Shown here: in pieces, positions 49,936-62,488 of the stretch
Layout: every line of letters starts with the position of its first letter
Numbering within the stretch: position 1 is the first letter of the stretch
Assembly: GCF_020880815.1 (NCBI RefSeq)
Contig: NZ_JAJITD010000007.1
Location: 62,001-126,000, forward strand
Source of the DNA: Paraburkholderia sejongensis
Lineage (GTDB): Bacteria; Pseudomonadota; Gammaproteobacteria; Burkholderiales; Burkholderiaceae
Direction: 5' to 3'
DNA: 64,000 nucleotides
Translations under genes and position numbers: made by a program
The notes under the pieces: generated by a model
What the model was told of the DNA's origin: nothing
The model's input: only the letters and a program-made list of their open reading frames with translations
The model's database searches: none

Positions 49936-50487
49936 GTGACTCGCAGATCGTTTTTGACGCTCGCTTGCAGCGTAATGATGTTGTCGGCCTGCGGCTTCCA
50001 GTTGCGCGGCCAGCAGGACTACCCGTTCAAGCGGCTGTACGTGTCGGGCGGCTCGCCGGCGGCCGCCGCGCGCCTCACGCGCATCGTGCAGGGCGGCAGC
50101 GACACCGTGGTGGTCAGCTCGCCGGCCAATGCCGACGCGCTGCTGCAGATCACGCAGAACCGCGGCATCAGCACGCTGACGCTCAATTCGCTCGGCGTGG
50201 TCGCCGAGTATCAGCTGAATCTGCAGATGACCTATACGCTGACCGGCAAGGACGGCACGGTGCTGATTCCGGGCAGCGTGATCGCGCTGAACCGCGCGAT
50301 GACCTATAGCGACCAGTTCTCGCAGGCGAAGGCCGCCGAGTCCGACATCCTGTTCGCGGACATGGAAAACGACGCGATCGACCAACTCGTGCGCCGCCTC
50401 GGCGCGGTGCGTTCGATGCATCCGGCGCCGGGCGAAGTGGTGCCGCCGGTCGCGCCGCGCGCGCCGCTGCCGCCGCCGCCGCTGTGA
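49936..50487 (+). CDS. lptE: LPS-assembly lipoprotein LptE
   Basis: A 183-aa outer-membrane lipoprotein that plugs LptD. It starts at GTG 49936 with GGGAG 4-5 bases upstream; the ATG two bases earlier runs into a stop. The signal peptide ends with lipobox LSAC (C19) and the mature protein opens GFQLRGQQDYPFKRLYV, typical for LptE. The C-terminus is a short Pro-rich tail. It lies between leuS and holA, the conserved leuS-lptE-holA order of many proteobacteria, which supports the call. Confidence 0.94.
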   Translation: MTRRSFLTLACSVMMLSACGFQLRGQQDYPFKRLYVSGGSPAAAARLTRIVQGGSDTVVVSSPANADALLQITQNRGISTLTLNSLGVVAEYQLNLQMTYTLTGKDGTVLIPGSVIALNRAMTYSDQFSQAKAAESDILFADMENDAIDQLVRRLGAVRSMHPAPGEVVPPVAPRAPLPPPPL

Positions 50488-50514
50488 GCGGCCGGACCAT
50501 TCTGACCGCCAGCC

Positions 50515-51657
50515 ATGCAACTGCGACCTGACGCGCTCGAAGCGCATCTCGCCAAGGGCCTCGCCGGACTGTACGTCGTGTACGGCGACGAGCACCTGCT
50601 CGCGCAGGAGGCCTGCGACCGCATCCGCGCGGCCGCGCGCGCGGCGGGCTTCACCGACCGTTCGGTGTTCACGGTCGAGCGCGGCTTCGACTGGAGTTCG
50701 CTGCTCGGCGCGAGCCAGTCGATGTCGCTGTTCGGCGACCGTCAACTGGTCGAATTGCGGATTCCGTCGGGCAAGCCGGGCAAGGAAGGGGCCGACGCGC
50801 TGAAGGCGCTCGCGGCCGCCGTCAACGACGACGTGCTGACGATGATCACGCTGCCGCGTCTGGATGCAACCACGCAGAAGTCCGCGTGGTTCAGCGCGCT
50901 GGCCGACGCGGGCGTCGCGCTGAAAATCGATCCGGTCGAACGCGCGCAATTGCCGAACTGGGTCGGCCAGCGGCTCGCGGCGCAAGGCCAGCGGGTCGCC
51001 GCCGGCGAAGAAGGGCGGCGCGCGCTCGCGTTCATCGCCGAGCGTGTCGAAGGCAATCTGCTCGCCGCGCATCAGGAAATCCAGAAACTCGGGCTGCTGT
51101 ATCCGCAGGGCTCGCTCAGCTTCGACCAGGTGCAGGACGCGGTGCTCAACGTCGCCCGTTACGACGTGTTCAAGCTCAACGAGGCGATGCTGGCGGGCGA
51201 CGTCGGCCGTCTCGCGCGCATGCTCGACGGGCTGCGCGGCGAAGGCGAGGCCGCGGTGCTGGTGCTGTGGGCGCTCGTCGAGGAAGTGCGCACGCTGCTG
51301 CGGATCAAGCGCGGCGTCGCGGCCGGCAAGCCGCTCGCGATGCTGACCCGCGAGAACCGCGTATGGGGGCCGCGCGAACGGCTGATCGGACCGGCGCTGT
51401 CGCGCGTCAACGAAGCGGCGCTGGAACAGGCGCTCGAACTGGCGGCGCGGCTCGACCGCCAGGTGAAGGGCCTGTCGGGCGGCACGCCCGGCAATCGTCG
51501 CAATGCGCCGCCGCCCGATCCTTGGGATGGCCTGTTCGACCTCGCGATGGCGGTGGCCGCGCCCAAACCGGCGGCCGGTGCTCTGGCGGCCGGCGTACCG
51601 GTGCCGCCGCCACGACCGCGGACCGCCGCCGCCACGCCGCCGCGCCGGCCAGTCTGA
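50515..51657 (+). CDS. holA: DNA polymerase III subunit delta HolA
   Basis: A 380-aa clamp-loader subunit that opens the beta clamp. The start gives MQLRPDALEAHLAKGLAGLYVVYGDEHLLAQEACDRIRA, the typical HolA opening, and the clamp-interacting helix is at about 60-80 (SQSMSLFGDRQLVELRIPSG). The central AAA-like domain has MLTMITLPRLDATTQKSAWF-like residues, and the C-terminal helical collar includes RENRVWGPRERLI. It ends in a Pro/Ala tail. lptE is 27 bp upstream. Confidence 0.95.
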   Translation: MQLRPDALEAHLAKGLAGLYVVYGDEHLLAQEACDRIRAAARAAGFTDRSVFTVERGFDWSSLLGASQSMSLFGDRQLVELRIPSGKPGKEGADALKALAAAVNDDVLTMITLPRLDATTQKSAWFSALADAGVALKIDPVERAQLPNWVGQRLAAQGQRVAAGEEGRRALAFIAERVEGNLLAAHQEIQKLGLLYPQGSLSFDQVQDAVLNVARYDVFKLNEAMLAGDVGRLARMLDGLRGEGEAAVLVLWALVEEVRTLLRIKRGVAAGKPLAMLTRENRVWGPRERLIGPALSRVNEAALEQALELAARLDRQVKGLSGGTPGNRRNAPPPDPWDGLFDLAMAVAAPKPAAGALAAGVPVPPPRPRTAAATPPRRPV

Positions 51658-51820
51658 CGCACGTCGAGGGCGCGTCAGAGGCGCCAAAGCGTGACAGGCG
51701 CTTGCAACTGCGCGCCGCCGCCGCAAGCGCCGCCCCATGACCCGACTTACAATCGCTTGATCTTTCGCTAATCCCGCCAGAGCGCCGCACCGCAGCGTGC
51801 GCGGCATCACGAGAATGACC

Positions 51821-53092
51821 ATGGATATCGACCAGTACATGACCGACCTCGGCCAGCGCGCCCGCCAGGCTTCGCGCGCGATGGCGCGAGCGTCGACCGC
51901 CGCGAAGAACGCCGCGCTCGCGGCCGTCGCCGAAGCGATCGAGCGCGACACCGCGCTGCTGAAGGCCGCCAATGCGCGCGACCTCGAACGCGCGCGCGAG
52001 AAGGGCCACGACGCCGCGTTCATCGATCGCCTGACGCTGTCGGACAAGGCGCTGAAGACGATGGTCGAAGGCCTGCGCCAGGTCGCGGCACTCGCCGATC
52101 CGATCGGCGAGATCAGCAATCTGAAATACCGGCCGAGCGGTATCCAGGTCGGCCAGATGCGCGTGCCGCTCGGGGTGATCGGCATCATCTACGAGTCGCG
52201 CCCGAACGTGACGATCGACGCGGCCGCGCTGTGCCTGAAGTCCGGCAACGCGACGATCCTGCGCGGCGGCTCCGAGGCGCTCGAATGCAATACCGCGCTC
52301 GCGAAGCTGATCGGCGAAGGGCTCGCGGCGGCCGGTCTGCCGCAGGACGCGGTGCAGGTGGTCGCGACCGCGGACCGCGCGGCGGTCGGCAAGCTGATCA
52401 CGATGACCGAGTACGTCGACGTGATCGTGCCGCGCGGCGGCAAGAGCCTGATCGAGCGGCTGATGAACGAAGCGCGCGTGCCGATGATCAAGCACCTGGA
52501 TGGCATCTGCCACGTGTACGTCGACGATCGTGCCGATCTCACGAAAGCGCTGAACGTCTGCGACAACGCGAAGACGCACCGCTACGGCACCTGCAACACG
52601 ATGGAAACGCTGCTCGTCGCGCGCGGCATCGCGGCGGCGGTGCTCCCGCCGCTCGGCAAGCTGTATCGCGCGAAGGACGTCGAGCTGCGCGTCGACGCGG
52701 CGGCGCGCGCGGTGCTCGCCGACGCGGGCGTCGGCCCGCTGGTCGACGCGACCGAGCAAGACTGGCGCACCGAGTACCTCGCGCCGGTGCTGGCGATCAA
52801 GGTGGTCGACAATCTCGACGCCGCGATCGAGCACATCAACACGTACAGCTCGCAGCACACCGACGCGATCGTCACCGAAGACCACGACCGCGCGATGCGC
52901 TTCCTGCGCGAAGTCGACTCGGCGAGCGTGATGGTCAACGCGTCGACGCGGTTCGCCGACGGCTTCGAGTTCGGGCTCGGCGCGGAGATCGGCATTTCGA
53001 ACGACAAGCTGCACGCGCGCGGGCCGGTCGGCCTCGACGGGCTGACCTCGCTGAAGTACGTCGTGCTCGGGCACGGCGAGGGCCGCCAGTAA
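51821..53092 (+). CDS. proA: Gamma-glutamyl phosphate reductase ProA
   Basis: A 423-aa enzyme of proline synthesis that reduces gamma-glutamyl phosphate with NADPH. Features: [74 protein letters not shown], the catalytic cysteine in [12 protein letters not shown], and [20 protein letters not shown]. The start ATG 51821 has GAGA 6 bases upstream; ATG 51815 and GTG 51797 are alternatives. TACAAT near 51751 may mark its promoter. Confidence 0.97.
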   Translation: MDIDQYMTDLGQRARQASRAMARASTAAKNAALAAVAEAIERDTALLKAANARDLERAREKGHDAAFIDRLTLSDKALKTMVEGLRQVAALADPIGEISNLKYRPSGIQVGQMRVPLGVIGIIYESRPNVTIDAAALCLKSGNATILRGGSEALECNTALAKLIGEGLAAAGLPQDAVQVVATADRAAVGKLITMTEYVDVIVPRGGKSLIERLMNEARVPMIKHLDGICHVYVDDRADLTKALNVCDNAKTHRYGTCNTMETLLVARGIAAAVLPPLGKLYRAKDVELRVDAAARAVLADAGVGPLVDATEQDWRTEYLAPVLAIKVVDNLDAAIEHINTYSSQHTDAIVTEDHDRAMRFLREVDSASVMVNASTRFADGFEFGLGAEIGISNDKLHARGPVGLDGLTSLKYVVLGHGEGRQ

Positions 53093-53154
53093 GCGCGGTG
53101 CTCGAGCTGTAGCTTTCGCTGTAGGGCTGTATCCGACAACAACAAAGGACCGCG

Positions 53155-53571
53155 ATGCTTTGGGTTAAAACGTTTCACATCGTCTTGATTGCCTCCTGGT
53201 TTGCCGGCCTGTTCTATCTGCCGCGCATCTTCGTCAATCTGGCGATGGAAACGGAACCCGCGGCGACCGCCCGTCTGCTGCTGATGGCGCGCAAGCTGTT
53301 CCGCTTCATGACCATCATCGCGGTGCCGGCGCTGGCGTGCGGGTTGTGGCTGTGGCTCGTGATCGGGATCGGCAGCGGACAGGGCTGGATTCACGCGAAG
53401 GTCGGCGTGGTCGTGCTGCTGGTCGTTTATCACGCGTATTGCGGGGTGCTGCTGCGTCGCTTCGAGCGGGGCGAGAACCGGCGCACCGACAAGTGGTACC
53501 GGATGTTCAACGAGCTGCCGGTGCTCGGGATGCTCGCGGCGGTCGCGCTGGTGGTGATCAAGCCGTTTTGA
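53155..53571 (+). CDS. HemJ-like (CopD/UPF0093) membrane protein, putative protoporphyrinogen oxidase
   Basis: A 138-aa protein with four hydrophobic segments. The opening MLWVKTFHIVLIASWFAGLFYLPRIFV is the HemJ signature; H8 corresponds to the conserved heme-contacting histidine, and IHAKVGVVVLLVVYHAY holds the conserved Lys and a second His. HemJ replaces HemG/HemY in oxidising protoporphyrinogen IX in many proteobacteria. CopD-type copper proteins share the fold but are usually larger. AAAGGA precedes the ATG. The neighbourhood (proA upstream) gives no independent support. Confidence 0.85.
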   Translation: MLWVKTFHIVLIASWFAGLFYLPRIFVNLAMETEPAATARLLLMARKLFRFMTIIAVPALACGLWLWLVIGIGSGQGWIHAKVGVVVLLVVYHAYCGVLLRRFERGENRRTDKWYRMFNELPVLGMLAAVALVVIKPF

Positions 53572-53637
53572 GCGCGCAATAGCGGTAGCAGTTGCGGTAG
53601 CGGTCGCAATAACGCGCCGCGGTGCGGGAAAAAAACA

Positions 53638-53673
53638 AAGGGCGGTGTGCCGGATGATTGGCACACCGCCCTT
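53638..53673. terminator. Bidirectional terminator between the hemJ-like gene and hexR
   Basis: A 14-bp perfect stem AAGGGCGGTGTGCC and its inverse with an 8-base loop, A-rich on the left and T-rich on the right, terminates both convergent genes. Confidence 0.9.
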
Positions 53674-53712
53674 GTTGTTTTCTGCGGGCATGCGCGATTC
53701 GCGCCGCCTCGC

Positions 53713-54558
53713 TCACCCCTGCGAATCCACCCGCCGCCGGTGAATCACCTCTTTGGTCTGCGCGAGCTTCTCCACCAGCTCCGGCCCGCGGCTCAGCGCG
53801 ACCCCGACCGCCAGAATGTCGCCGATCGCCAGATGCGAGACCCGCGAGGTCATCGGCGAAAAGATGTCGGTGTCTTCGTCGACGTTCGCGAACAGGCCTA
53901 CCGTTGCGAGTCGCGCGAGCGGCGAATTGCCGTGCGTGATCGCGATCACCTTCGCGCCGGCGTTCAACGCTGCCTTCGCCGCGTCGATGATGTCGCGCGT
54001 GCGGCCGGTGTTCGAGATCGCGACCACCACGTCGCCCGCGCCGAGCAGCGCCGCCGACATCAGAAACGTATGCGGGTCCGAATACGCGACGCTCGGCATG
54101 CCGAGCCGGAAGAATTTGTGCTGCATGTCGAGCGCGGCGATGCCGGAGCCGCCCGCGCCGTAGAACTCGATGCGCCGCGCCTGCGCGAGGATTTCGATCG
54201 CCGAGGCGACGCTGTCGGACGACAGGTTGTTGCGCACCTGGATCAGCGCGCCGATCGTGCGGTCCAGCACCTTTGCGGCGACGCCGGGGGTCGGCTCGTC
54301 GGGCCGCACGTCGCGATAGACGGCGGGCACCTCGGCGGCGATCCCCTGCGCGAGCCGGATCTTGAACTCGCGAAACCCGGAAAAGCCGAGCGCGTGGCAG
54401 AACCGCGCGATGGTCGGCTGACTGACGCCCGCGCGCGCGGCGACTTCGGTCATCGACAGATCGAGCACCTCGCGCGGCGCTTCGATCACGTAATCGGCCA
54501 GCTTGCGCTCGGACGGGCGCAGCTGGTCGCGCATCTGTTCCACCTGGGACAGCATCAT
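53713..54558 (-). CDS. hexR: HexR, RpiR-family regulator of hexose/Entner-Doudoroff genes
   Basis: A 281-aa regulator with an N-terminal HTH_6 domain (LRPSERKLADYVIEAPREVLDLSMTEVAARAGVSQPTIARFCHALGFSGFREFK) and a C-terminal SIS sugar-phosphate-binding domain (RRIEFYGAGGSGIAALDMQHKFFRLG, VVVAISNTGRTRDIIDAAKAA). HexR senses 2-keto-3-deoxy-6-phosphogluconate and represses central sugar genes. Start ATG 54558 (54555 equally possible) is preferred, as a longer frame would run into the operator. It is divergent from edd-eda, its classical target. Confidence 0.95.
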   Translation of the reverse strand: MMLSQVEQMRDQLRPSERKLADYVIEAPREVLDLSMTEVAARAGVSQPTIARFCHALGFSGFREFKIRLAQGIAAEVPAVYRDVRPDEPTPGVAAKVLDRTIGALIQVRNNLSSDSVASAIEILAQARRIEFYGAGGSGIAALDMQHKFFRLGMPSVAYSDPHTFLMSAALLGAGDVVVAISNTGRTRDIIDAAKAALNAGAKVIAITHGNSPLARLATVGLFANVDEDTDIFSPMTSRVSHLAIGDILAVGVALSRGPELVEKLAQTKEVIHRRRVDSQG

Positions 54559-54626
54559 CGGAAAACTCGCACTATGCTGAAGAATCCGTGGACTATAGCC
54601 GATTGGTCGATATCCGACAAAAGGCA

Positions 54627-54641
54627 GGTACAAAAACTACA
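54627..54641 (-). promoter_or_regulatory. HexR operator candidate near hexR
   Basis: On the minus strand TGTAGTTTTTGTACC fits the HexR consensus TGTARTWWWAYTACA in its left half and loosely in its right. It lies 69 bp before the hexR ATG, consistent with autoregulation. Confidence 0.6.
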
Positions 54642-54748
54642 TAACCCGTCTAAGTGTTATCCCTAGGTTTTGCCCGTTTTAGCTTGATGCGCCGCCAGTC
54701 AAGCGAGACAGCTTGATCGGCGATGCGGCGCTGCAGCAGGTTTCGTCG

Positions 54749-54777
54749 TTGCGAGCGTGTAGTTTTTCTACTAATAT
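54749..54777 (+). promoter_or_regulatory. Promoter of edd with HexR site in the spacer
   Basis: TTGCGA (54749-54754), 17 bases and TAATAT (54772-54777) form the promoter. TGTAGTTTTTCTACT (54758-54772), matching HexR sites, fills the spacer and touches the -10, so bound repressor would exclude RNA polymerase. Predicted start near 54784. Confidence 0.65.
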
Positions 54778-54881
54778 GGCGTCGTTCAAAGCACGACCGC
54801 AACGTCCCGACCCAACCCGCGACCACCCCGCGATACCGCCAGGCGTCACGCTTGCCCGCCGCCGGCGACGAAGGAGCTCCG

Positions 54882-56813
<1,932 letters not shown>

Positions 56814-56815
56814 CT

Positions 56816-57457
56816 ATGACGGCGAAAACAGTAAGCGAGATCGTGCGCCTCGGCCCGGTGATTCCGGTCCTCGCGTTCGATACGGTCGAACAGGGCGAAC
56901 AGGTGTCGCGCGCATTGCATGCGGGCGGCGTGAAGGTGCTCGAAATCACGTTGCGCACGCCGGCTGGCCTGGGCGCGATCGAGCGTGCGTGCGGACTGGC
57001 CGACGACATCGTGGTCGGCGTCGGCACGCTCACGAAGCCCGAGCATTGCGCGCAGGCGAAGAAGGCGGGCGCGCAGTTCGGCGTGTCGCCGGGCCTGACC
57101 AAGGAGCTGCACCAGGCTGCGCAGGACGCGGGTCTGCCGCTGCTGCCGGGCGTGATGACGCCGTCGGACATCATCCTCGCGCTCGAGCTGGGCTACGACA
57201 TCGTCAAGTTCTTCCCGGCCCAGCAGGCCGGCGGCGTGCCGATGCTGCAAGCGTTCCACGGTCCGTTCCCGGCGCTGAAGTTCTGCCCGACCGGCGGTAT
57301 CACCGCGGAAAGCGCGCCGCATTTCCTCGCGCTGCCGAACGTGGTGTGCGTCGGCGGTTCGTGGCTCACGCCGAAGTCGGCGCTCGCCGCGCAGAACTGG
57401 GAAGAAGTCACGCGTCTGGCGCGCGCCGCGAGTCAGCTGGCCGCGCCCGCGCATTGA
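56816..57457 (+). CDS. eda: KDPG aldolase Eda
   Basis: A 213-aa class I aldolase cleaving KDPG to pyruvate and glyceraldehyde 3-phosphate. The Schiff-base lysine is K131 in GYDIVKFFPAQQ; E43 in VLEITLRTPAGL is the proton-transfer acid; GVGTL, GVSPGLT and PTGGITAESA complete the site. AAGGAG stands 7 bases upstream of the ATG. The 2-bp gap to edd indicates coupled translation. It is paralogous to dgoA at 16592. Confidence 0.97.
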   Translation: MTAKTVSEIVRLGPVIPVLAFDTVEQGEQVSRALHAGGVKVLEITLRTPAGLGAIERACGLADDIVVGVGTLTKPEHCAQAKKAGAQFGVSPGLTKELHQAAQDAGLPLLPGVMTPSDIILALELGYDIVKFFPAQQAGGVPMLQAFHGPFPALKFCPTGGITAESAPHFLALPNVVCVGGSWLTPKSALAAQNWEEVTRLARAASQLAAPAH

Positions 57458-57497
57458 GCGCCTGGCGGACCCCGCGAGCGTAACCGGTCCGACCTAC

Positions 57498-57547
57498 GAG
57501 TCTCGTCGATACAGCCGCCACGGCTGTCGCGCCGGGACTCTTTTTTT
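57498..57547 (+). terminator. Intrinsic terminator after eda
   Basis: GAGTC/GACTC outer arms enclose an inner ACAGCC/GGCTGT stem, followed by seven T residues. Confidence 0.7.
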
Positions 57548-57585
57548 GCGTGCGATGCGTACTGGATTGACGGGCGTTTCCACGA

Positions 57586-57596
57586 TACAAACTGTA
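57586..57596. promoter_or_regulatory. Palindrome TACAAACTGTA upstream of gntP
   Basis: An 11-bp inverted repeat lies 14 bases after a TTGACG (57567-57572) and next to TAAAAT (57595-57600). It may be an operator for the gluconate genes, but the promoter spacing is poor and no regulator can be named. Confidence 0.3.
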
Positions 57597-57707
57597 AAAT
57601 TCAGCGTCCGCGCGGCCAGCCGGGTTTCAGGCATCGCGCAGGTTGCCGTGAGACGAAGTGCGGCCCGTGTTCCGCACTCAAATCAATAACTCAAAAGGAG
57701 GAGCTTC

Positions 57708-59108
57708 ATGGAAGCCCACGGCAGCATGCTGCTCATTTACGCGCTCATCGCGATCGGCTTGCTGATCCTGATGATCACGCGCTTCAAGATCTATCCGTTC
57801 CTCGTCCTGATCATCGTCTCGCTGCTGCTCGGCCTCGTCGCCGGCATGCCGATGCAGACCATCGTCAAGTCGTTCGAAACGGGTAACGGCAACACGCTCG
57901 GCCACATCGCGATCGTGGTCGGTCTCGGCACGATGCTCGGCAAGATGATGGCCGAATCGGGCGGCGCCGAGCGGATCGCGACCACACTGATCAACTGGTT
58001 CGGCGAGAAGCATATTCACTGGGCGATGATGGTCGTCGCGATCATCGTCGGTTTGCCGGTGTTCTTCGAAGTCGGTTTCGTGCTGCTGATTCCGATCGCG
58101 TTCAACGTCGCCAAACGCACCAATAAATCGCTGCTGCTGGTCGGCCTGCCGATGGTCGCCGGCCTGTCCGTCGTGCACGGGCTGATTCCGCCGCACCCGG
58201 CCGCGCTGCTCGCGGTGCAGGCGTATCACGCGGACATCGGCAAGACCATTGCGTATGGTCTGATCGTCGGCATTCCGTGCGCGATCGTCGCCGGTCCGCT
58301 GTTCGCGCTGCTGATCAGCCGCCATATCAAACTGCCGAAGGAAAACGCGCTGGCCGCGCAGTTTCTGGGCAGCGACGTGGCCGGCGACGCCGGTGCTAAC
58401 GGCGCCAAGGGCGTGCAAGCGAATGCGCCCAAGCGCGATCTGCCAGGTTTCGGCATCACGCTGTTCACGATCCTGCTGCCGGTGATCCTGATGCTGGTCG
58501 GCAGCTGGGCCGACCTGGTGTTCGCACCGAAGACGCTGCCGAACGATCTCCTGCGCTTCTTCGGCAACACCGACGTCGCGCTGCTGACGGCCGTGCTGGT
58601 CAGCTTCTGGACCTTCGGCGCGAGCCGTGGCTTCAATCGCGAGCAGATCCAGAAGTTCTGCGGCGAATGTCTGGCGCCGATCGCCGGCATTACGCTGATC
58701 GTCGGCGCGGGCGGTGGTTTCGGCCGGGTGCTGATGGATAGCGGCATCTCGAAGGAAATCACCAACGTGGCGACCGCGGTGCATCTGTCGCCGCTGATGT
58801 TCGGCTGGCTGGTCGCGGCAATGATTCGCCTCGCGACCGGTTCGGCGACGGTCGCGATGACGACCGCCTGCGGGATCGTCGCGCCGATCGCGGCGGCCGG
58901 CGCGGTGCAGGTGAAGCCGGAACTGATGGTGCTGGCGACCGGCTCGGGCTCGCTGATCTTCTCGCACGTGAACGACGGCGGCTTCTGGCTGATCAAAGAG
59001 TATTTCGGCATGACGGTGGGGCAGACCTTCAAAACGTGGTCGCTCCTCGAAACCATCATTTCGGTGATGGGGCTGGGCCTGACCTTCGCGCTCGCGGCGG
59101 TCCTGTAA
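57708..59108 (+). CDS. gntP: Gluconate:proton symporter, GntP family
   Basis: A 466-aa inner-membrane carrier with about 12 to 14 hydrophobic segments. Family blocks: GFVLLIPIAFNVAKRTNKSLLLVGLPMVAGLSVVHGLIPPHPAALL, IVGAGGGFGRVLMDSGISKEI, MIRLATGSATVAMTTACGIVAPI and SHVNDGGFWLIKEYFGMTVGQT. AAAGGAGGAGCTTC precedes the ATG, a very strong Shine-Dalgarno site. It imports D-gluconate (possibly also other sugar acids) for GntK, encoded 10 bp downstream. Gene order with edd-eda makes a full gluconate route. Confidence 0.95.
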   Translation: MEAHGSMLLIYALIAIGLLILMITRFKIYPFLVLIIVSLLLGLVAGMPMQTIVKSFETGNGNTLGHIAIVVGLGTMLGKMMAESGGAERIATTLINWFGEKHIHWAMMVVAIIVGLPVFFEVGFVLLIPIAFNVAKRTNKSLLLVGLPMVAGLSVVHGLIPPHPAALLAVQAYHADIGKTIAYGLIVGIPCAIVAGPLFALLISRHIKLPKENALAAQFLGSDVAGDAGANGAKGVQANAPKRDLPGFGITLFTILLPVILMLVGSWADLVFAPKTLPNDLLRFFGNTDVALLTAVLVSFWTFGASRGFNREQIQKFCGECLAPIAGITLIVGAGGGFGRVLMDSGISKEITNVATAVHLSPLMFGWLVAAMIRLATGSATVAMTTACGIVAPIAAAGAVQVKPELMVLATGSGSLIFSHVNDGGFWLIKEYFGMTVGQTFKTWSLLETIISVMGLGLTFALAAVL

Positions 59109-59118
59109 GGAGATTCAC

Positions 59119-59613
59119 ATGATTCTGATCGCAATGGGCGTGTCGGGCGCCGGCAAGTCGCTGATCGGCGAACTGCTGGCCGAGCGCCTGCACTGTACGT
59201 TCACCGACGGCGACGCGTTTCACAGCGCCGCCAACAAGGAAAAGATGCACCACGGCATCCCGCTCACCGACGAAGACCGGTGGCCGTGGCTGAAAACGAT
59301 CCGCGCGGCGATCGAGGAAAAGCAGCGGGCGGGCGAGACGGGGGTGTTCACCTGCTCGTCGCTGAAGCGCTCGTATCGCGACGTGCTGCGCGACGGCGAC
59401 GACGATGTCTGCTTCGTGTACCTGAAGGGTTCGCGCGAGGTGCTGTCGGAGCGGCTCGGGCATCGCACCGGCCATTTCTTCGATCCGTCGCTGCTGCAAA
59501 GCCAGCTCGATACGCTCGAGGAACCGGGCGAGGACGAAGCGATCACGGTCAGCATCGACCTCCCCCCGGAACAGATCGTCGACGAAGTGCTGCGTCAACT
59601 CGAACAGCGTTGA
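59119..59613 (+). CDS. gntK: Gluconokinase GntK
   Basis: A 164-aa kinase that makes 6-phosphogluconate for Edd. P-loop GVSGAGKS at 7-14, then FTDGDAFHSAANKEKMHHGIPLTDEDRWPWL, which binds gluconate, and CSSLKRSYRDVLR; KGSREVLSERLGHRTGHFFDPSLLQSQLDTLE is the lid-end segment. AAGGAG precedes the ATG. It is 10 bp after gntP and followed by a bidirectional terminator. Confidence 0.97.
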   Translation: MILIAMGVSGAGKSLIGELLAERLHCTFTDGDAFHSAANKEKMHHGIPLTDEDRWPWLKTIRAAIEEKQRAGETGVFTCSSLKRSYRDVLRDGDDDVCFVYLKGSREVLSERLGHRTGHFFDPSLLQSQLDTLEEPGEDEAITVSIDLPPEQIVDEVLRQLEQR

Positions 59614-59653
59614 TCGATCGATGGGCAGGTGGTTCGCGCCGCGCCTCAGGATG

Positions 59654-59683
59654 AAAAAAAGCCGCTCCTTGGAGCGGCTTTTT
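59654..59683. terminator. Bidirectional terminator between gntK and purB
   Basis: A GCCGCTC/GAGCGGC stem with CTTG loop is flanked by seven A and five T residues; almost the same stem occurs after gap. Confidence 0.9.
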
Positions 59684-59739
59684 ATTGCGCGGCCGCGGCT
59701 GTCGAAGCCGCGACGCGCACCGTCAGTTCAGCGAACGGC

Positions 59740-61329
<1,590 letters not shown>

Positions 61330-61372
61330 CTAGAATGCAGACTTTCTCCCTCCCGCCGGCAAGCGCACTCGC

Positions 61373-62329
61373 ATGGAACTGAAATGGCTCGAAGACTTCA
61401 TTTCGCTCGCGGAAACGCGTAGCTTCAGCCGCTCGGCCGAATTGCGCCACGTCACGCAGCCGGCTTTCTCGCGCCGCATCCAGGCGCTCGAAGCGTGGCT
61501 CGGCACCGAGCTGATCGACCGCTCGGTGTATCCGACCCGGCTCACCGCGGCCGGCCAGGTGTTCAACGAGCAGGCGCTCGCGATGCTGTCGCAATTTCAC
61601 GAGGCGCGTGCGCTATTGCGCGGCCATACCGCGACCCCGCAGGCGACGATCGAATTCGCGGTGCCGCACACGCTGTCGCTCACGTATTTTCCGCGCTGGC
61701 TGCAACGGATCGAAGCGCAGATGGGCCCGATCCACACCCGGCTGCGCGCGCTGAACGTGCACGACGCGGCGCTGTCGCTGGTGGAGGGCGGCTGCGATCT
61801 GATGATGGGCTACCACCATCCGAGCCATCCGGTCGCGCTCGACCCCGGCCGCTACGACATGCTGACGCTCGGTCACGAACCGATCAGCCCGTTCTCGGTG
61901 CCGGCCCGCGCGGGGCGCCCGCGCCATACGCTGCCGGGCACGCCCGAAGCGCCGTCGCCGTATCTGTCGTACACGCCGAACGCGTACCTGGGCCGGATGA
62001 CCGAGGTGATTCTCGCCAACGCGCCGGAGCGGCTGTATCTGGACCGGCTGTACGAAACCGACATGGCCGAGGGCCTCAAGGCGATGGCGCTGGCCGGTCA
62101 CGGGATCGCGTTCCTGCCGCATAGCGCGGTCGAGGACGCAGTCGCCGAGGGTCGGCTGATCCGTCTCGATCGGGCGAGCCGCGGCACACCCGAAGGACAA
62201 CTGACTTTGAGCATGGAGATCCGCCTGTACCGCGACAAGCTCGCCGCGAAAAGCGACGACGCTCGCCAGATTCTCGTGCGGCAACTGTGGGACGTGGTGT
62301 CGGAAGAGTTGAAGCAGGGCGCCGCCTGA
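61373..62329 (+). CDS. LysR-family regulator (HypT/YjiE-like)
   Basis: A 318-aa regulator with N-terminal winged helix (MELKWLEDFISLAETRSFSRSAELRHVTQPAFSRRIQALEAWLG) and a C-terminal periplasmic-binding-like effector domain. HVTQPAFSRRI and SYTPNAYLGRM resemble E. coli HypT (YjiE), a hypochlorite-responsive activator, as I recall it; the likeness could simply be family-wide. A TAGAAT box near 61333 may be its -10. It is divergent from purB (244 bp) and 159 bp upstream of gdhA, either of which could be a target. Confidence 0.85.
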   Translation: MELKWLEDFISLAETRSFSRSAELRHVTQPAFSRRIQALEAWLGTELIDRSVYPTRLTAAGQVFNEQALAMLSQFHEARALLRGHTATPQATIEFAVPHTLSLTYFPRWLQRIEAQMGPIHTRLRALNVHDAALSLVEGGCDLMMGYHHPSHPVALDPGRYDMLTLGHEPISPFSVPARAGRPRHTLPGTPEAPSPYLSYTPNAYLGRMTEVILANAPERLYLDRLYETDMAEGLKAMALAGHGIAFLPHSAVEDAVAEGRLIRLDRASRGTPEGQLTLSMEIRLYRDKLAAKSDDARQILVRQLWDVVSEELKQGAA

Positions 62330-62488
62330 ACGTTATCCGGGCGTGCCGCCGAACCTGCGCGACGGCGACGCGAATTTGCGACTTTTCGAACGTTATGCAA
62401 AAAAAACATAATCGGATAAGGAAACGGCATTGGATTTCGAAACGGTGTTTTTCCACAATGCCGTTACTCGATCAACGCCGGAGCGTTC

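Larger units (their letters stand above)
54559..54881. other. hexR-edd divergent control region
   Basis: This 323-bp region carries two TGTAGTTTTTsTAC motifs (54627-54641 and 54758-54772) and the edd promoter (54749-54777). No further gene is seen. Confidence 0.7.
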
